Origin: Streptomyces coacervatus
GTDB taxonomy: Bacteria > Actinomycetota > Actinomycetes > Streptomycetales > Streptomycetaceae
Length of the DNA: 64,000 nt
NCBI RefSeq assembly: GCF_029223485.1
Contig: NZ_JARHTP010000023.1
Location: forward strand, 117,673-181,672
Reading direction: 5' to 3'
Shown: positions 42,904 to 51,833 of the stretch, one piece after another
Layout of the letters: each line of letters opens with the position of its first letter
Position numbering within the stretch: the first letter of the stretch is position 1
Translations under genes and position numbers: made by a program
The notes under the pieces: generated by a model
Told to the model about the DNA's origin: nothing
What the model saw: the letters and a program-made list of their open reading frames with translations, nothing else
Database searches by the model: none

Positions 42904-44061
42904 GTGTCACTGCTGTCCCGGATCGCGGCGCCCACGGCCCGTCACGACGTGGCGCGGCTCGTGTCCGAGCTGCTCGCCGAGCACCCCGGTGCCCGCCCCG
43001 AGGGGCCGGCGAAAAGAACCGCCCTGCCCACCGGACCCACGGGTCTGGGCACGTCGGCCGCCCGGATCACGGCCAGGCGCAAGGACGTCGAGGGCACCGG
43101 GGTCCCCGAGCTGTACTGCCCGCCCCCGCTGCGCGACGACCCGGCGCTCGCCGAGGAGGTCAACGCCCGTCTGCTGGCATGGGCCGAGGAGATCGGCCTC
43201 TACGCCGGCCGCCTCGACCGCGTCCGCGCGGCGGACTTCGGGCGCCTGATGATGCTGGCGCACCCCGACACCGACGACCCGGACCGCCTGCTGGCGGCCG
43301 GCAAGTGCGCCCTGGCGGAGTGGGCCACCGACGACTACTACTGCGACGACGAGACGATGGGTTCCGCGCCGGCGCTGCTCGGCGCGCAGCTCGGCGTCGC
43401 CTACGCGGCCATCGACCCCGCCCACCCTCCGCTCCGCTACGTTCCCGCCGTGGAGAAGGCCATGCAGGACGACCCGGTGCGGACCGCACTGCGCTCGGCC
43501 TTCGCACACATGGCCCGGTACGCGGACTGGTCCCAACTGGCCCGGCTGCGCCACGAGGTCGCGGTGCTGTTCGTGGGCTACGGGCAGGAGGGGTCCTGGC
43601 GCTCCCAGGGCCGGATGCCCGCCGTCTGGGAGTACCTGGCGCACCGTCAGATCAACAGTTTCGTCCCATGCGTGGCCATGACCGACATGGTGGGCGGCTA
43701 TGTACTGCCCGCCGCCGAGTACGCCGATCCGCGCGTCCGCCGTGCCGTGACCATGGCGTCCACGGCCGCCACGCTCGTCAACGACCTCTACTCGATGGCG
43801 AAGGAACACCACTCGGACAGCGTGGAGTTCAACCTGCCGACCGTGATCGCCGCCGAGGAGCGCTGCACTCCGCGCGAGGCGATCGAGCGCAGCGCGGCCA
43901 TCCACGACGAACTGGTCCGCACCTTCGAGACCGAAGCGGCCGCCCTGGCCCTGACCGGCTCACCTCAGCTGCGCCGCTTCCTCACCGGGGTGTGGGCCTG
44001 GCTGGGCGGCAACCGCGCATGGCACAGCGGCAGCCGCCGCTACGCCTCCACCACTTCCTGA
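42904..44061 (+). CDS. tpc: 2-methylisoborneol synthase (class I terpene synthase)
   Basis: A 385-aa terpene cyclase that converts 2-methyl-GPP to 2-methylisoborneol, the earthy odour of Streptomyces. The metal motifs are ATDDYYCDDE (Asp-rich, about residues 140-149) and NDLYSMAKE (NSE, about 289-297), plus HRQINSFVPCVAM. The first 55 residues are Pro/Gly/Ala-rich and disordered (TGPTGLGTSAARI), the type of tail thought to load the enzyme into the encapsulin. The GTG at 42904 follows AAGGAGAAG and starts 10 bp after the shell gene. This is shorter at the N-terminus than the roughly 440-aa S. coelicolor enzyme. Confidence 0.92.
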   Translation: MSLLSRIAAPTARHDVARLVSELLAEHPGARPEGPAKRTALPTGPTGLGTSAARITARRKDVEGTGVPELYCPPPLRDDPALAEEVNARLLAWAEEIGLYAGRLDRVRAADFGRLMMLAHPDTDDPDRLLAAGKCALAEWATDDYYCDDETMGSAPALLGAQLGVAYAAIDPAHPPLRYVPAVEKAMQDDPVRTALRSAFAHMARYADWSQLARLRHEVAVLFVGYGQEGSWRSQGRMPAVWEYLAHRQINSFVPCVAMTDMVGGYVLPAAEYADPRVRRAVTMASTAATLVNDLYSMAKEHHSDSVEFNLPTVIAAEERCTPREAIERSAAIHDELVRTFETEAAALALTGSPQLRRFLTGVWAWLGGNRAWHSGSRRYASTTS

Positions 44062-44091
44062 CTTCCGCACACCGCAAGGAGATCCACCCTC

Positions 44092-44943
44092 ATGACCACC
44101 ACCCCTGCCCCCGTCCTGCGCACCGCATACCAGAAGTCCGTGGCGGACTACTGGAACGCCGAGAAGAACCCTGTCAACCTGCGCCTGGGCGACGTGGACG
44201 GTCTCTACCACCACCACTACGGCATCGGCGACTACGACCCCTCCGCCCTGGCCGGCCCCGAGGACACCCGGGACCAGCGCATCATCGCCGAACTCCACCG
44301 CCTGGAGTCGGCCCAGGCCGACGTCCTGCTCGACCACCTCGGCCCCATCGCCCCCGGCCAGCGCCTGCTGGACGCCGGATGCGGCCGCGGCGGCACCAGC
44401 ATCATGGCCAACGCCCGCTTCGGCTGCCAGGTCGACGGCGTCTCCATCTCCGAGGCCCAGGTCGAGTTCGCGAACGCCCAGGCCCGCAAGCGGGGTGTGG
44501 ACGACAAGGTGCGCTACCACTTCCGCAACATGCTGGACACCGGCCTGCCGACCGGCGCGTTCCAGGGCATCTGGAACAACGAGTCCACCATGTACGTCGA
44601 CCTGTTCGACCTCTTCGCCGAGCACGCCCGCCAACTGGCCTTCGGCGGCCGCTACGTAGTCATCACGGGCTGCTACAACGACGTGACGGGCGGCCGCTCC
44701 AAGGCCGTCAGCCGCATCGACGAGCACTACACCTGCAACATCCACCCGCGCAGCGCCTACTTCAAGGCCATGGCCGCGAACGGCCTGGTCCCGATGAATG
44801 TCGTCGACCTCACGGACGCGACCATCCCCTACTGGGAGCTGCGCGCCAAGTCCTCGCTGGTCACGGGCGTCGAGGACCCCTTCCTCACGGCCTACAAGGA
44901 GGGCAGCTTCCACTACCTGCTGATCGCGGCGGACCGAATCTGA
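44092..44943 (+). CDS. gppmt: Geranyl diphosphate 2-C-methyltransferase
   Basis: A 283-aa SAM-dependent methyltransferase that methylates GPP at C2 to supply the 2-MIB synthase. It has motif I LLDAGCGRGGTS (about residues 97-108), then DGVSISEAQVEFANAQA, IWNNESTMYVDLFDLFAEHARQL, and a C-terminal YWELRAKSSLVTGVEDPFL. The ATG has AAGGAG 8 bp upstream and is 30 bp after the synthase gene, completing the three-gene operon. Confidence 0.94.
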   Translation: MTTTPAPVLRTAYQKSVADYWNAEKNPVNLRLGDVDGLYHHHYGIGDYDPSALAGPEDTRDQRIIAELHRLESAQADVLLDHLGPIAPGQRLLDAGCGRGGTSIMANARFGCQVDGVSISEAQVEFANAQARKRGVDDKVRYHFRNMLDTGLPTGAFQGIWNNESTMYVDLFDLFAEHARQLAFGGRYVVITGCYNDVTGGRSKAVSRIDEHYTCNIHPRSAYFKAMAANGLVPMNVVDLTDATIPYWELRAKSSLVTGVEDPFLTAYKEGSFHYLLIAADRI

Positions 44944-45501
44944 GGGATGCAGGCTGTCCCATCGGGCCCGGCCAACAGCACAGCCATACGCCTCACTCGC
45001 TGTTGTCCCACCGCGTTGTCCCACCGCTCCCGGCGGCCGGACGAGCATGCGCGCGAGCGCTGACCGCGACATGCTCGTCCGGCCTCCTCACCAGGCGCTG
45101 GACGTCACCCTGACCCGCCTCGACGGGGTCAGCCTGGTGCGCCGCATCCGGGAGACCAGCCGGGTGCCGGTGCTAAGGATCTCCGGGCGGCCTCACCGTG
45201 GACACCGGTGATCGAGATCGTGCGCTGCTTCGGCCACAAGCTGGTGACCGTGCCGACGGCGCCCGATCGCTCCTGACCGCCATGGAACCGCGTCAGCGAC
45301 GCCCGTCCCTTCCGCGATTCCGGCCAGCTCACCGGTGGATTTCGTTGCGAGTGAAAGTGCCAGGCCAGGTTGCTGGATTTTGCTTTTCCGACGAACGGTC
45401 GGGGAAAGCGCAACTGGGCGAGGGCTACGCACCGACTGCGCGCCCCCACCGCCGCAGAGTGGTGCCCGCCTGCCCGATCGCCGTCCTGGCAAGATGGCGG
45501 T
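44944..45501. other. Decayed intergenic region after the 2-MIB operon
   Basis: About 560 bp. It holds a receiver-domain-like fragment (45071-45211). Immediately after, a short frame encodes PWTPVIEIVRCFGHKLVTVPTAPDRS (about 45189-45275), whose origin is unclear. A CGAGCATGCGCGAGCGCTGACCGCGACATGCTCG imperfect hairpin near 45041-45077 may terminate the operon. No intact gene is seen. Confidence 0.4.
45071..45211 (+). pseudogene. Response-regulator receiver-domain fragment
   Basis: A 46-codon frame whose middle reads ALDVTLTRLDGVSLVRRIRETSRVPVLRISGR, resembling the D..MPRLDG..LVRRIRE.....PVL region of a receiver domain. Some phospho-site and downstream motifs are lost, and a stop follows. Best read as debris of a two-component gene. 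Confidence 0.4.
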
Positions 45502-45855
45502 ATGGAACGTGTTCTTGGAATCGGTGGTTACTTCATGCGGGCAGCCGATCCGGCGGCCCTGAGCGCGTGGTATCGCGATTGCCTGGGCCTGGACGCCGAT
45601 GCGAACGGACTGTGGCGTCAGGGCGTCGGGCCGACGGTGTTCGCGACGTTCGAGTCCGAGACCGACTACTTCGGGTCCCCCGCCCAGCAGACCATGCTCA
45701 ACTTCCGGGTCCGCGACCTGGATGCGATGCTCGCGCAATTGCGCGCCAAGGGGGCGGACGTGGCCAAGGAGACGCAGGACATGGAGGGAGTCGGTCGATT
45801 CGGCTGGGTCACCGATCCTGAGGGCAATCGGGTCGAGCTGTGGCAGCCCGCCTGA
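45502..45855 (+). CDS. VOC/glyoxalase-fold protein
   Basis: A 117-aa metal-binding beta-alpha-beta-beta-beta protein of the vicinal oxygen chelate superfamily: GYFMRAADPAALSAWYRDCLGLD, TMLNFRVRDLDAMLAQLRAKGADV and FGWVTDPEGNRVELWQPA (terminal Glu as a metal ligand). The ATG at 45502 (MERVLGIGGY) was preferred over a long upstream extension that lacks family resemblance. Such proteins include lyases, dioxygenases and antibiotic-binding proteins; the substrate is unknown. Confidence 0.8.
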   Translation: MERVLGIGGYFMRAADPAALSAWYRDCLGLDADANGLWRQGVGPTVFATFESETDYFGSPAQQTMLNFRVRDLDAMLAQLRAKGADVAKETQDMEGVGRFGWVTDPEGNRVELWQPA

Positions 45856-46073
45856 CCGCGTCTTCACTCAGGTAGTGACGCGCTGGTGGACCACTGGGTT
45901 GTCGAGGTGTGCACCTTGGTCGGGCCCCCACGGCCATGCCCTATAGCCCCATCGCATCGCGACGAACGCGTCGAGGCCTCGGCGCGACAAGCGCTATCGC
46001 CGGGTTCGGGTGGGCGAGGCTGACCCTGGGGTCGGTCAGCCACCCCCTGCCGTCGGCTGCGTCGAAAAGGGCC

Positions 46074-46841
46074 CTACTTCAGCGCGACCCCGTCCCCCGC
46101 CGCGGTCGCCGAGCTGGTCGTCCCCGTTCCCGCGAAGTGCCAGCGCCAGGTGCCGGAGGCGTTCGCTGTGGTCGTCGTCTTCAGCTTGCCCGTGCTGTCG
46201 GTGGTCACCGTCTTGACGGTGGTGTACGTCGAGGCACCGGACTTCTTGAACTGGAGGGCGACCTTCTGGGCGGCAAAGCCGGTGTAGGTGTTGGTGTTCC
46301 AGTCGGCTCGGGTCAGGGCACCGGTCACCGTCAGCGTTCCGCCCTTGGCGACCGGTTCGGGTGTCGCCTGGGCCGTCGCCAGCTTGGCGTAGCGCTTGAT
46401 CTTCATCGTGGCGCTGCTGTCGAGCGTGTAGTAGTCGCCGTCGTAGGCAGCGGCCTCCATGTCGAGGTGCCAGGTGCCGGCCGAGCTGTTGCGGAGGTCG
46501 GCGTAGTCGGTGCGGTCGGGCTCCAGGCTGTACGACCAGATGCACTTCATGGTCGTCGACGTGGGGCGCGTGCAGGTCACCGACTTCGCGTACTGGATGC
46601 GGCTGTCGGAGCTCACCAGCTTGAGGCCGGCCATCATCCTGATGCCGGAATCGTCCTTGGCGGTGGCCGTGACGGTCAGCGTCTGGGGCCGGCTGATGCC
46701 GACGTTGACGGTGGTCCTGCTGAAGGTCACCGAGGTGAAGACGGTGTCGCCCTTGTGGTCGTCCGCCTGCGCGGCGGGCGCGAGGAGGCTGAGCAGCGCC
46801 AGGCTGCCGACGGTGGCGGCCGCGGCCGTACGGATGTGCAT
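46074..46841 (-). CDS. Secreted beta-rich protein of unknown function
   Basis: A 255-aa precursor with a clear Sec signal (AAAATVGSLALLSLLAPAAQA, cleavage before DDHKGD). The mature part has two immunoglobulin-like stretches: TVNVGISRPQTLTVTATAKDDSGI and PVAKGGTLTVTGALTRADWNT with QKVALQFKKSGASTYTTVKTVTTDSTGKLKTTTTA. One Cys pair is likely. Such proteins are common in Streptomyces exoproteomes; no catalytic motif is seen. It ends about 30 bp from a GC-rich stretch and is divergent from the large efflux gene. Confidence 0.75.
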   Translation of the reverse strand: MHIRTAAAATVGSLALLSLLAPAAQADDHKGDTVFTSVTFSRTTVNVGISRPQTLTVTATAKDDSGIRMMAGLKLVSSDSRIQYAKSVTCTRPTSTTMKCIWSYSLEPDRTDYADLRNSSAGTWHLDMEAAAYDGDYYTLDSSATMKIKRYAKLATAQATPEPVAKGGTLTVTGALTRADWNTNTYTGFAAQKVALQFKKSGASTYTTVKTVTTDSTGKLKTTTTANASGTWRWHFAGTGTTSSATAAGDGVALK

Positions 46842-47285
46842 GGTTCTCCAGGGACGGTCGGCCGGACCTCCGCTTTTGGAGTCCGGGCGTGCAGAAGACC
46901 ATCCACCTGGGGGATTGGTTGTACGCGCACCTCAGGGTCACGCGGCCCGGCCGGTCCATCTCGCCTGGTGCTGCACTGCCGCGTCGTCGATTCTGGCCGG
47001 CCGGTGATCCAGCGGTCCCCCAGACCGTTCGTGAGCACCTTGACGATCCAGAAGACCGCGGTGATTGCGGAAGCCTTGGCATAGGGGAGACCCGTGCGGT
47101 GAGCATGAGGCGTGGTTCGGCCACGGGTGGTGACTCCGAGGGTCGTCGGAAATACCTCGCAGGCCTGCTCCCGATGTCGGTTTTCCTGGTTTTCGAGGCT
47201 GTGGCTGGAGCGCGGGGCAGGACCGGGCGGAGGGTGACGTTCTGCAAGCGGAGTGCGGCATCGCCGCGCCACAAGGGAGATTTCC
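46842..47285. other. Divergent intergenic region, secreted protein / efflux pump
   Basis: About 440 bp with only shadow frames. It must contain promoters for the leftward secreted protein and the rightward DHA2 transporter. No strong palindrome was recognised. Confidence 0.35.
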
Positions 47286-49766
47286 GTGAACGTCACACCA
47301 CCGGTGAACAAGCCCCGAGAACGGCAAGTGGCCACGCTGGTCATGGCCTGTCTCGGCATGTTCGTCGCCTATCTGCCAGTGACCACCGTCTCGGTGAGCC
47401 TGCCCACCATTCAGGCCGCCCTGCATGCGTCGTCCTCCGAACTGACCTGGGTCCAGTCGGCGTTCCAGCTCCCCATGGCCGCTTTCATCCTGACCGCCGG
47501 CGTCTTCGGCGACGTACACGGCCGCAAGAAGGTGTACCTGGCAGGCCTCGCCTTCGCGGCCGTGGGGGCCGCCATCGCGCTGTCGGCCCAGTCGGTCGAG
47601 GTGCTGTGGGTCGGGCAGGCGTTCGCCGGTCTGGGCGCGGCCGCGCTGCTGCCCTCCACGCTGGCACTGATCAGCCACGCCGTGCCCGACCCGCGCAAGC
47701 GCGCCACGTTCGTCGGGCTGTGGGCGGCGTCCCTGATGGCCGCGCTGGCCGTCGGCCCCATGACCGCCGGTGTGATCCTCGACCACACCACCTGGCGCTG
47801 GATCTATCTGCCGGCCATACCGGTCGCGGTCCTCACCCTCGCCGTCGCGGCACCGCTGGTGACCGACTCCCGCGCCCCCGGAGAGCGCCGGCTGGACTGG
47901 CCCGGCCAGATCACCGCGGCAGTGGCCATCACCGCGCTGGTCTACGGCGTCATCGAGGGCGGCGCAGCCTCGTTCACCGAGGGACGGGTGATCGCGGCCC
48001 TTTCGCTGGCTGCGGTCAGTGCCGTCGCCTTCGTCCTCGCCGAGCGGCGCAGCCCCAGCCCGATGCTCGATCTGTCGCTCTTCCGCAGCCCGGCCTTCAG
48101 CGCGACGACCCTGATCGCGATGATCACGTTCCTGGGGCTGATCGGCTTCTTCTACGTCCTCAGTCTCTACTTCGGTCTGGTGCAGCGCCTCGACACCCTG
48201 CATGCCGGCTACCGGCTGCTGGTCGTGTGTCTCACCTCCCTGGTCGTGGGCCCGCTGGCCGGACGCCTGATGCACAAGATCCCACCGCGAGTGATGATCA
48301 CCACCGGCCTGTTGGTCACCACGGGTGCGCTGTTCTCCCTGACGTCGCTCGACGCCACGACCGGCTTCGGGCCGCTGGCCTGGCGGCTGGGCCTGCTCGG
48401 CCTGGGACTTGGCATCGTGATCACCCCGATGACCGCCACCGCCGTCGCATCCGTGCCGCATCACCTGGCCGGTATGGCATCGGCGGGCAACAACGCCTTC
48501 CGGCAGGTCGGCGGCGTACTCGGCCCGGCCATCCTGGGCACCCTGCTGACGACCAGGAGCACCAACGCCCTGTCCGGCCACCTGCGCGACGTCGGCCTCA
48601 CCGGACCGGCGGCACACCGGATCACCGACGTCGCGAACGCCGACGGCCTCGGAGCGGTGGCCGGGATGAACCTCGGCAAGGACACCGGCCGGGCCATGGG
48701 CGCGCTGTCCGAGTCGTTCCTCGACGGCATCCACCTCTGCCTGATCGTGGCCGCGTGCCTGGCGTTGCTCGCGGCGCTCGTGGGTGCCGTACTGCTGCGG
48801 ACGCCGCAGCGCACCACCACGCCGACTGCCTCCGGCGCCGCGGAGCGGACGGCGTCCGATGAGCCCGAGCCGTTCGCCGAAGTCGAGTCGGAGGAGGTGC
48901 TGGTCGGCGCCCAGGCGCGAGGGCGCTCGGAGTGGCCGGGGCCCCGGGTGGGCGCCTTCAGCGCCGGGACTGGCGGTGACACGTTCGTCCCTGACGATGG
49001 TTCGGGCGCCATGCTGTACGGCCGAGTGCGCGACGCGGCAGGAACAACCGTCGAGGGAGCCACGCTGACACTGATCTCCCTGGCCGGACGCCAGTTGGGC
49101 CGGGCCGTGGCGCATTCCGAAGGCCGATACCGGATGGATGCGCCGAGTGCGGGTTCGTACGTGCTGATCGCGGCCGCGGAGGGTCACCAACCGCAGGCGT
49201 CCACCGTGGTGGTGGGCGACGAACCGCTGGCCCACGACGTCCTGCTGTCCGCGAATCGCAGGTTGGTGGGCACGGTGATCACGGCCGGAGAGGGCACGCC
49301 CGTGGCGGGTGCGACCGTGGCCGTCACCGACATCCGTGGAGAGGCACTGGCCGCCGACACGACCGACGCATCGGGCGCGTTCGCCTTCGGTGACCTGCCG
49401 GAAGGTGATCTCACGGTGGTGGTGAACGCAGCCGGATTCCGGCCCGCCGCACTCCCGGTACGGATCTTCGGCCCCCAACTCGCCCACTTGGACGTGGCGT
49501 TGTGGCCAGGAGCGGTTCTCCGGGGGACCGTTCGGGCGGGCGCCGACCGCCGGCCGCTCGACGACGCGCGGATCACGCTGGTGGACAAGGCGGGCAATGT
49601 GATCGGCACGGCCACCACGGGACCGGACGGTGAGTACGCCTTCACCGACCTGGACGCCGGCGACTACTCGGTGATCGCCAGCGGCTATCCGCCGGTTGCC
49701 ACGCCGGTCGCCGTGGACGGCCCGGGAATCGAGTTCGACCTGGAGCTGACTCATCCGGAGCGCTGA
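47286..49766 (+). CDS. DHA2-family drug efflux pump fused to three carboxypeptidase-regulatory-like domains
   Basis: An 826-aa protein. Residues 1-505 form a 14-helix major-facilitator transporter (EmrB/QacA type) with the A-motif GDVHGRKKVYL and GPMTAGVILDHTTWRWIYLPAIPVAVL. A polar, Ala/Glu/Arg-rich linker follows (about 505-570). Then come three beta-sandwich repeats of about 80 residues each, beginning LYGRVRDAAGTTVEGA, LVGTVITAGEGTPVAGA and LRGTVRAGADRRPLDDA, with YRMDAPSAGSYVLIAAAEGHQP, FAFGDLPEGDLTVVVNAAGF and YAFTDLDAGDYSVIASGY. This is the CarboxypepD_reg-like/transthyretin-like fold. The GTG at 47286 follows AAGGGAG. It probably exports toxic compounds; the added domains may bind substrate or other proteins. 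Confidence 0.88.
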   Translation: MNVTPPVNKPRERQVATLVMACLGMFVAYLPVTTVSVSLPTIQAALHASSSELTWVQSAFQLPMAAFILTAGVFGDVHGRKKVYLAGLAFAAVGAAIALSAQSVEVLWVGQAFAGLGAAALLPSTLALISHAVPDPRKRATFVGLWAASLMAALAVGPMTAGVILDHTTWRWIYLPAIPVAVLTLAVAAPLVTDSRAPGERRLDWPGQITAAVAITALVYGVIEGGAASFTEGRVIAALSLAAVSAVAFVLAERRSPSPMLDLSLFRSPAFSATTLIAMITFLGLIGFFYVLSLYFGLVQRLDTLHAGYRLLVVCLTSLVVGPLAGRLMHKIPPRVMITTGLLVTTGALFSLTSLDATTGFGPLAWRLGLLGLGLGIVITPMTATAVASVPHHLAGMASAGNNAFRQVGGVLGPAILGTLLTTRSTNALSGHLRDVGLTGPAAHRITDVANADGLGAVAGMNLGKDTGRAMGALSESFLDGIHLCLIVAACLALLAALVGAVLLRTPQRTTTPTASGAAERTASDEPEPFAEVESEEVLVGAQARGRSEWPGPRVGAFSAGTGGDTFVPDDGSGAMLYGRVRDAAGTTVEGATLTLISLAGRQLGRAVAHSEGRYRMDAPSAGSYVLIAAAEGHQPQASTVVVGDEPLAHDVLLSANRRLVGTVITAGEGTPVAGATVAVTDIRGEALAADTTDASGAFAFGDLPEGDLTVVVNAAGFRPAALPVRIFGPQLAHLDVALWPGAVLRGTVRAGADRRPLDDARITLVDKAGNVIGTATTGPDGEYAFTDLDAGDYSVIASGYPPVATPVAVDGPGIEFDLELTHPER

Positions 49767-49887
49767 CGGAACACCCGATCAGCGAAACCCCGCTTGAGGA
49801 GGCAAGAGAGCTGCCGGACCGGATCGCGCAGGGCTTGGAGCGGTCGGAACGGTAGGGGCGCGTCCGTGGGGACGGGAGCGCGCCCGC

Positions 49888-49932
49888 GCGTGGTCCGGGA
49901 CACCCCGACTCCCCCGGGGGCCCGGACCACGC
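49888..49932 (+). terminator. Hairpin terminator downstream of the efflux pump
   Basis: A 12-bp stem, GCGTGGTCCGGG with CCCGGACCACGC, encloses a 21-nt loop that itself contains CCCCCGGGGG. It lies about 120 bp after the stop. The rest of 49767-50281 holds no convincing gene. Confidence 0.75.
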
Positions 49933-50281
49933 CGTGACAACGCCGCAGGAACGCCTGCAGCGGTCAGCGGCCGGGTTCAGAGGTGAGCTGCTTCACCTGG
50001 CGCCGGGGGTGCTGCCGGGGCACTGACCGCGTCGTCGCTCAGGGCCTTGCCATGGCTCCCCGAGGCAGGGGACGGTCGAGCCTGCGACACCGCGCCACCG
50101 GTGTCGTGCCGAGGTATCACCGGCTGAGCGGCGCGATCACGGCAGTCCCCGGCAGCGCGCCCCGTGCTAACGTTGTGCGTTTGCGGCGTCGCTGTGTTGG
50201 TGCTCCGATCGGTGTCTCTGGCCGGTGGCCGCGTCCCTGCCGCGCCTTCCTCGGTTCGGTCCCTTCGGAGGAAGGCTCTCT

Positions 50282-51700
50282 GTGAGCGAATCAGCACGTG
50301 CCGATGCCCGGCAGCAGGACGATACGTCCGAGGCGGCGGACGCCATTTCGGCAGCGCCCACGGCGGCGTCCTTCGCGCAGCTGGGGCTGCCGGCCGAGGT
50401 TCTGCGGGCGCTCGATGAGCACGGTGTGACCGTGCCCTTCCCCATCCAGGCGGCGGCGCTGCCGAACGCGCTCGCGGGACGGGACGTCCTGGGCCGGGGC
50501 CGCACAGGATCCGGCAAGACGCTCGCCTTCGGCCTGGGGATGCTCGCCCGGACGGCCGGGCAGCGCGCGCAGCCGAAAGAGCCGCTGGCGCTCGTTCTGG
50601 TGCCCACCAGGGAGCTGGCGCAGCAGGTCGGTGAGGCGCTCACCCCGTACGCCGAGGCGCTGCGGCTGCGGCTGGCGACCGTGGTGGGCGGAGTGTCCAT
50701 CGGACGGCAGGCCGCCGTGCTGCGGGACGGCGCCGAGATCGTCGTCGCCACGCCCGGCCGACTGCACGACCTCATCGAGCGCAAGGGCTGCCGACTGGGA
50801 CGGGTGCGCATCACGGTCCTGGACGAGGCCGACCAGATGTGTGACATGGGGTTCCTGCCGCAGGTCACCGAGATCTTGGACCAGGTGCGTCCCGACGGGC
50901 AGCGGATGCTGTTCTCCGCCACCCTCGACCGCGACGTCGACCAGCTGGTGCGGGACTATCTGCGCGACCCCGCCGTCCACTCCGTCGACCCCTCGTCGAG
51001 CGCGGTCCCCGCTATCGAGCACCACGTCTTCGTCGTGCATGGCCCCGACCGGTACGCCGTGACCACGGAGATCGCCGCCCGGGACGGCCGCGTCCTGCTG
51101 TTCCTGGACACCAAGCACGGCGTCGACCAGCTCACGCGGCATCTGCGCGCCAGCGGCGTGGCCGCCGCCGCCCTGCACAGCGGGAAGTCCCAGCCGCAGC
51201 GCACCCGAACCCTGGCCCAGTTCAAGAACGGGCAGGTCACCGCGCTGATAGCGACGAACGTCGCCGCACGCGGCCTGCACATCGACGACCTCGACCTCGT
51301 GGTCAACGTCGACCCGGCCACCGACCCCAAGGACTATCTGCACCGCGCGGGCCGCACGGCCCGGGCGGGCCGCTCCGGCACCGTCGTGACACTCGTCCTG
51401 TCGGGACAGCGCCGCGAGACGAGCCAGGTCATGGCGGACGCCGACGTCGCCCCCAAGGTCACCAAAGTGCGGTCCGGCGAGGCGGAGTTGAGCCGGATCA
51501 CCGGCGCCAGGGCCCCCTCCGGAAAGCCTCTCGACGGCGGGCCGGCCGCGCGCCCCAAGAACCACAACGCCCCGTTCCGCGGCCTGGGCAGCACCAAGGA
51601 CACGAAGGGCGGCTCCGGCGGCAGGCCGTCCCGCAAGAGCAGCGAGGCCGGCAAGCTCGCGGAGGCCCGCAAGGCGGCCCGGGTACGGCGCGGCGGCTGA
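50282..51700 (+). CDS. DEAD-box ATP-dependent RNA helicase
   Basis: A 472-aa helicase with all core motifs: Q motif region FAQLGLPAEVLRAL..PFPIQAAAL, motif I GRTGSGKT, Ia PTRELAQQ, Ib TPGRL, II DEAD (LDEADQM), III SAT, V ARGLHIDDLDLVVN and VI HRAGRTARAGR. The C-terminal 80 residues are basic and Gly/Lys/Arg-rich (PAARPKNHNAPFRGLG..RKAARVRRGG), suited to RNA binding. The GTG at 50282 follows GGAGGAAGG. It probably unwinds structured RNA in ribosome assembly or cold stress. A promoter region of about 350 bp lies upstream. Confidence 0.93.
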   Translation: MSESARADARQQDDTSEAADAISAAPTAASFAQLGLPAEVLRALDEHGVTVPFPIQAAALPNALAGRDVLGRGRTGSGKTLAFGLGMLARTAGQRAQPKEPLALVLVPTRELAQQVGEALTPYAEALRLRLATVVGGVSIGRQAAVLRDGAEIVVATPGRLHDLIERKGCRLGRVRITVLDEADQMCDMGFLPQVTEILDQVRPDGQRMLFSATLDRDVDQLVRDYLRDPAVHSVDPSSSAVPAIEHHVFVVHGPDRYAVTTEIAARDGRVLLFLDTKHGVDQLTRHLRASGVAAAALHSGKSQPQRTRTLAQFKNGQVTALIATNVAARGLHIDDLDLVVNVDPATDPKDYLHRAGRTARAGRSGTVVTLVLSGQRRETSQVMADADVAPKVTKVRSGEAELSRITGARAPSGKPLDGGPAARPKNHNAPFRGLGSTKDTKGGSGGRPSRKSSEAGKLAEARKAARVRRGG

Positions 51701-51833
51701 GACCGGCTTCCCGGACTGCCGGGCGATGTCGTCCTCTACGCTGCTTGACGGATACGCGGGACCGAAGATCGGCCGGGGTGCACCGGACGGCGTCACGTAC
51801 GGGTGACCGTGCGCAGGGGGAGGCGTGCAGGCG

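Noticed and set aside
45189..45275. Short frame PWTPVIEIVRCFGHKLVTVPTAPDRS as a gene
   Set aside because: Too short, no start codon and no recognisable family; treated as debris.
46938..49754. 938-aa minus-strand frame opposite the efflux pump
   Set aside because: Gln/Gly/Arg-rich antisense frame without motifs; the transporter on the plus strand is complete.
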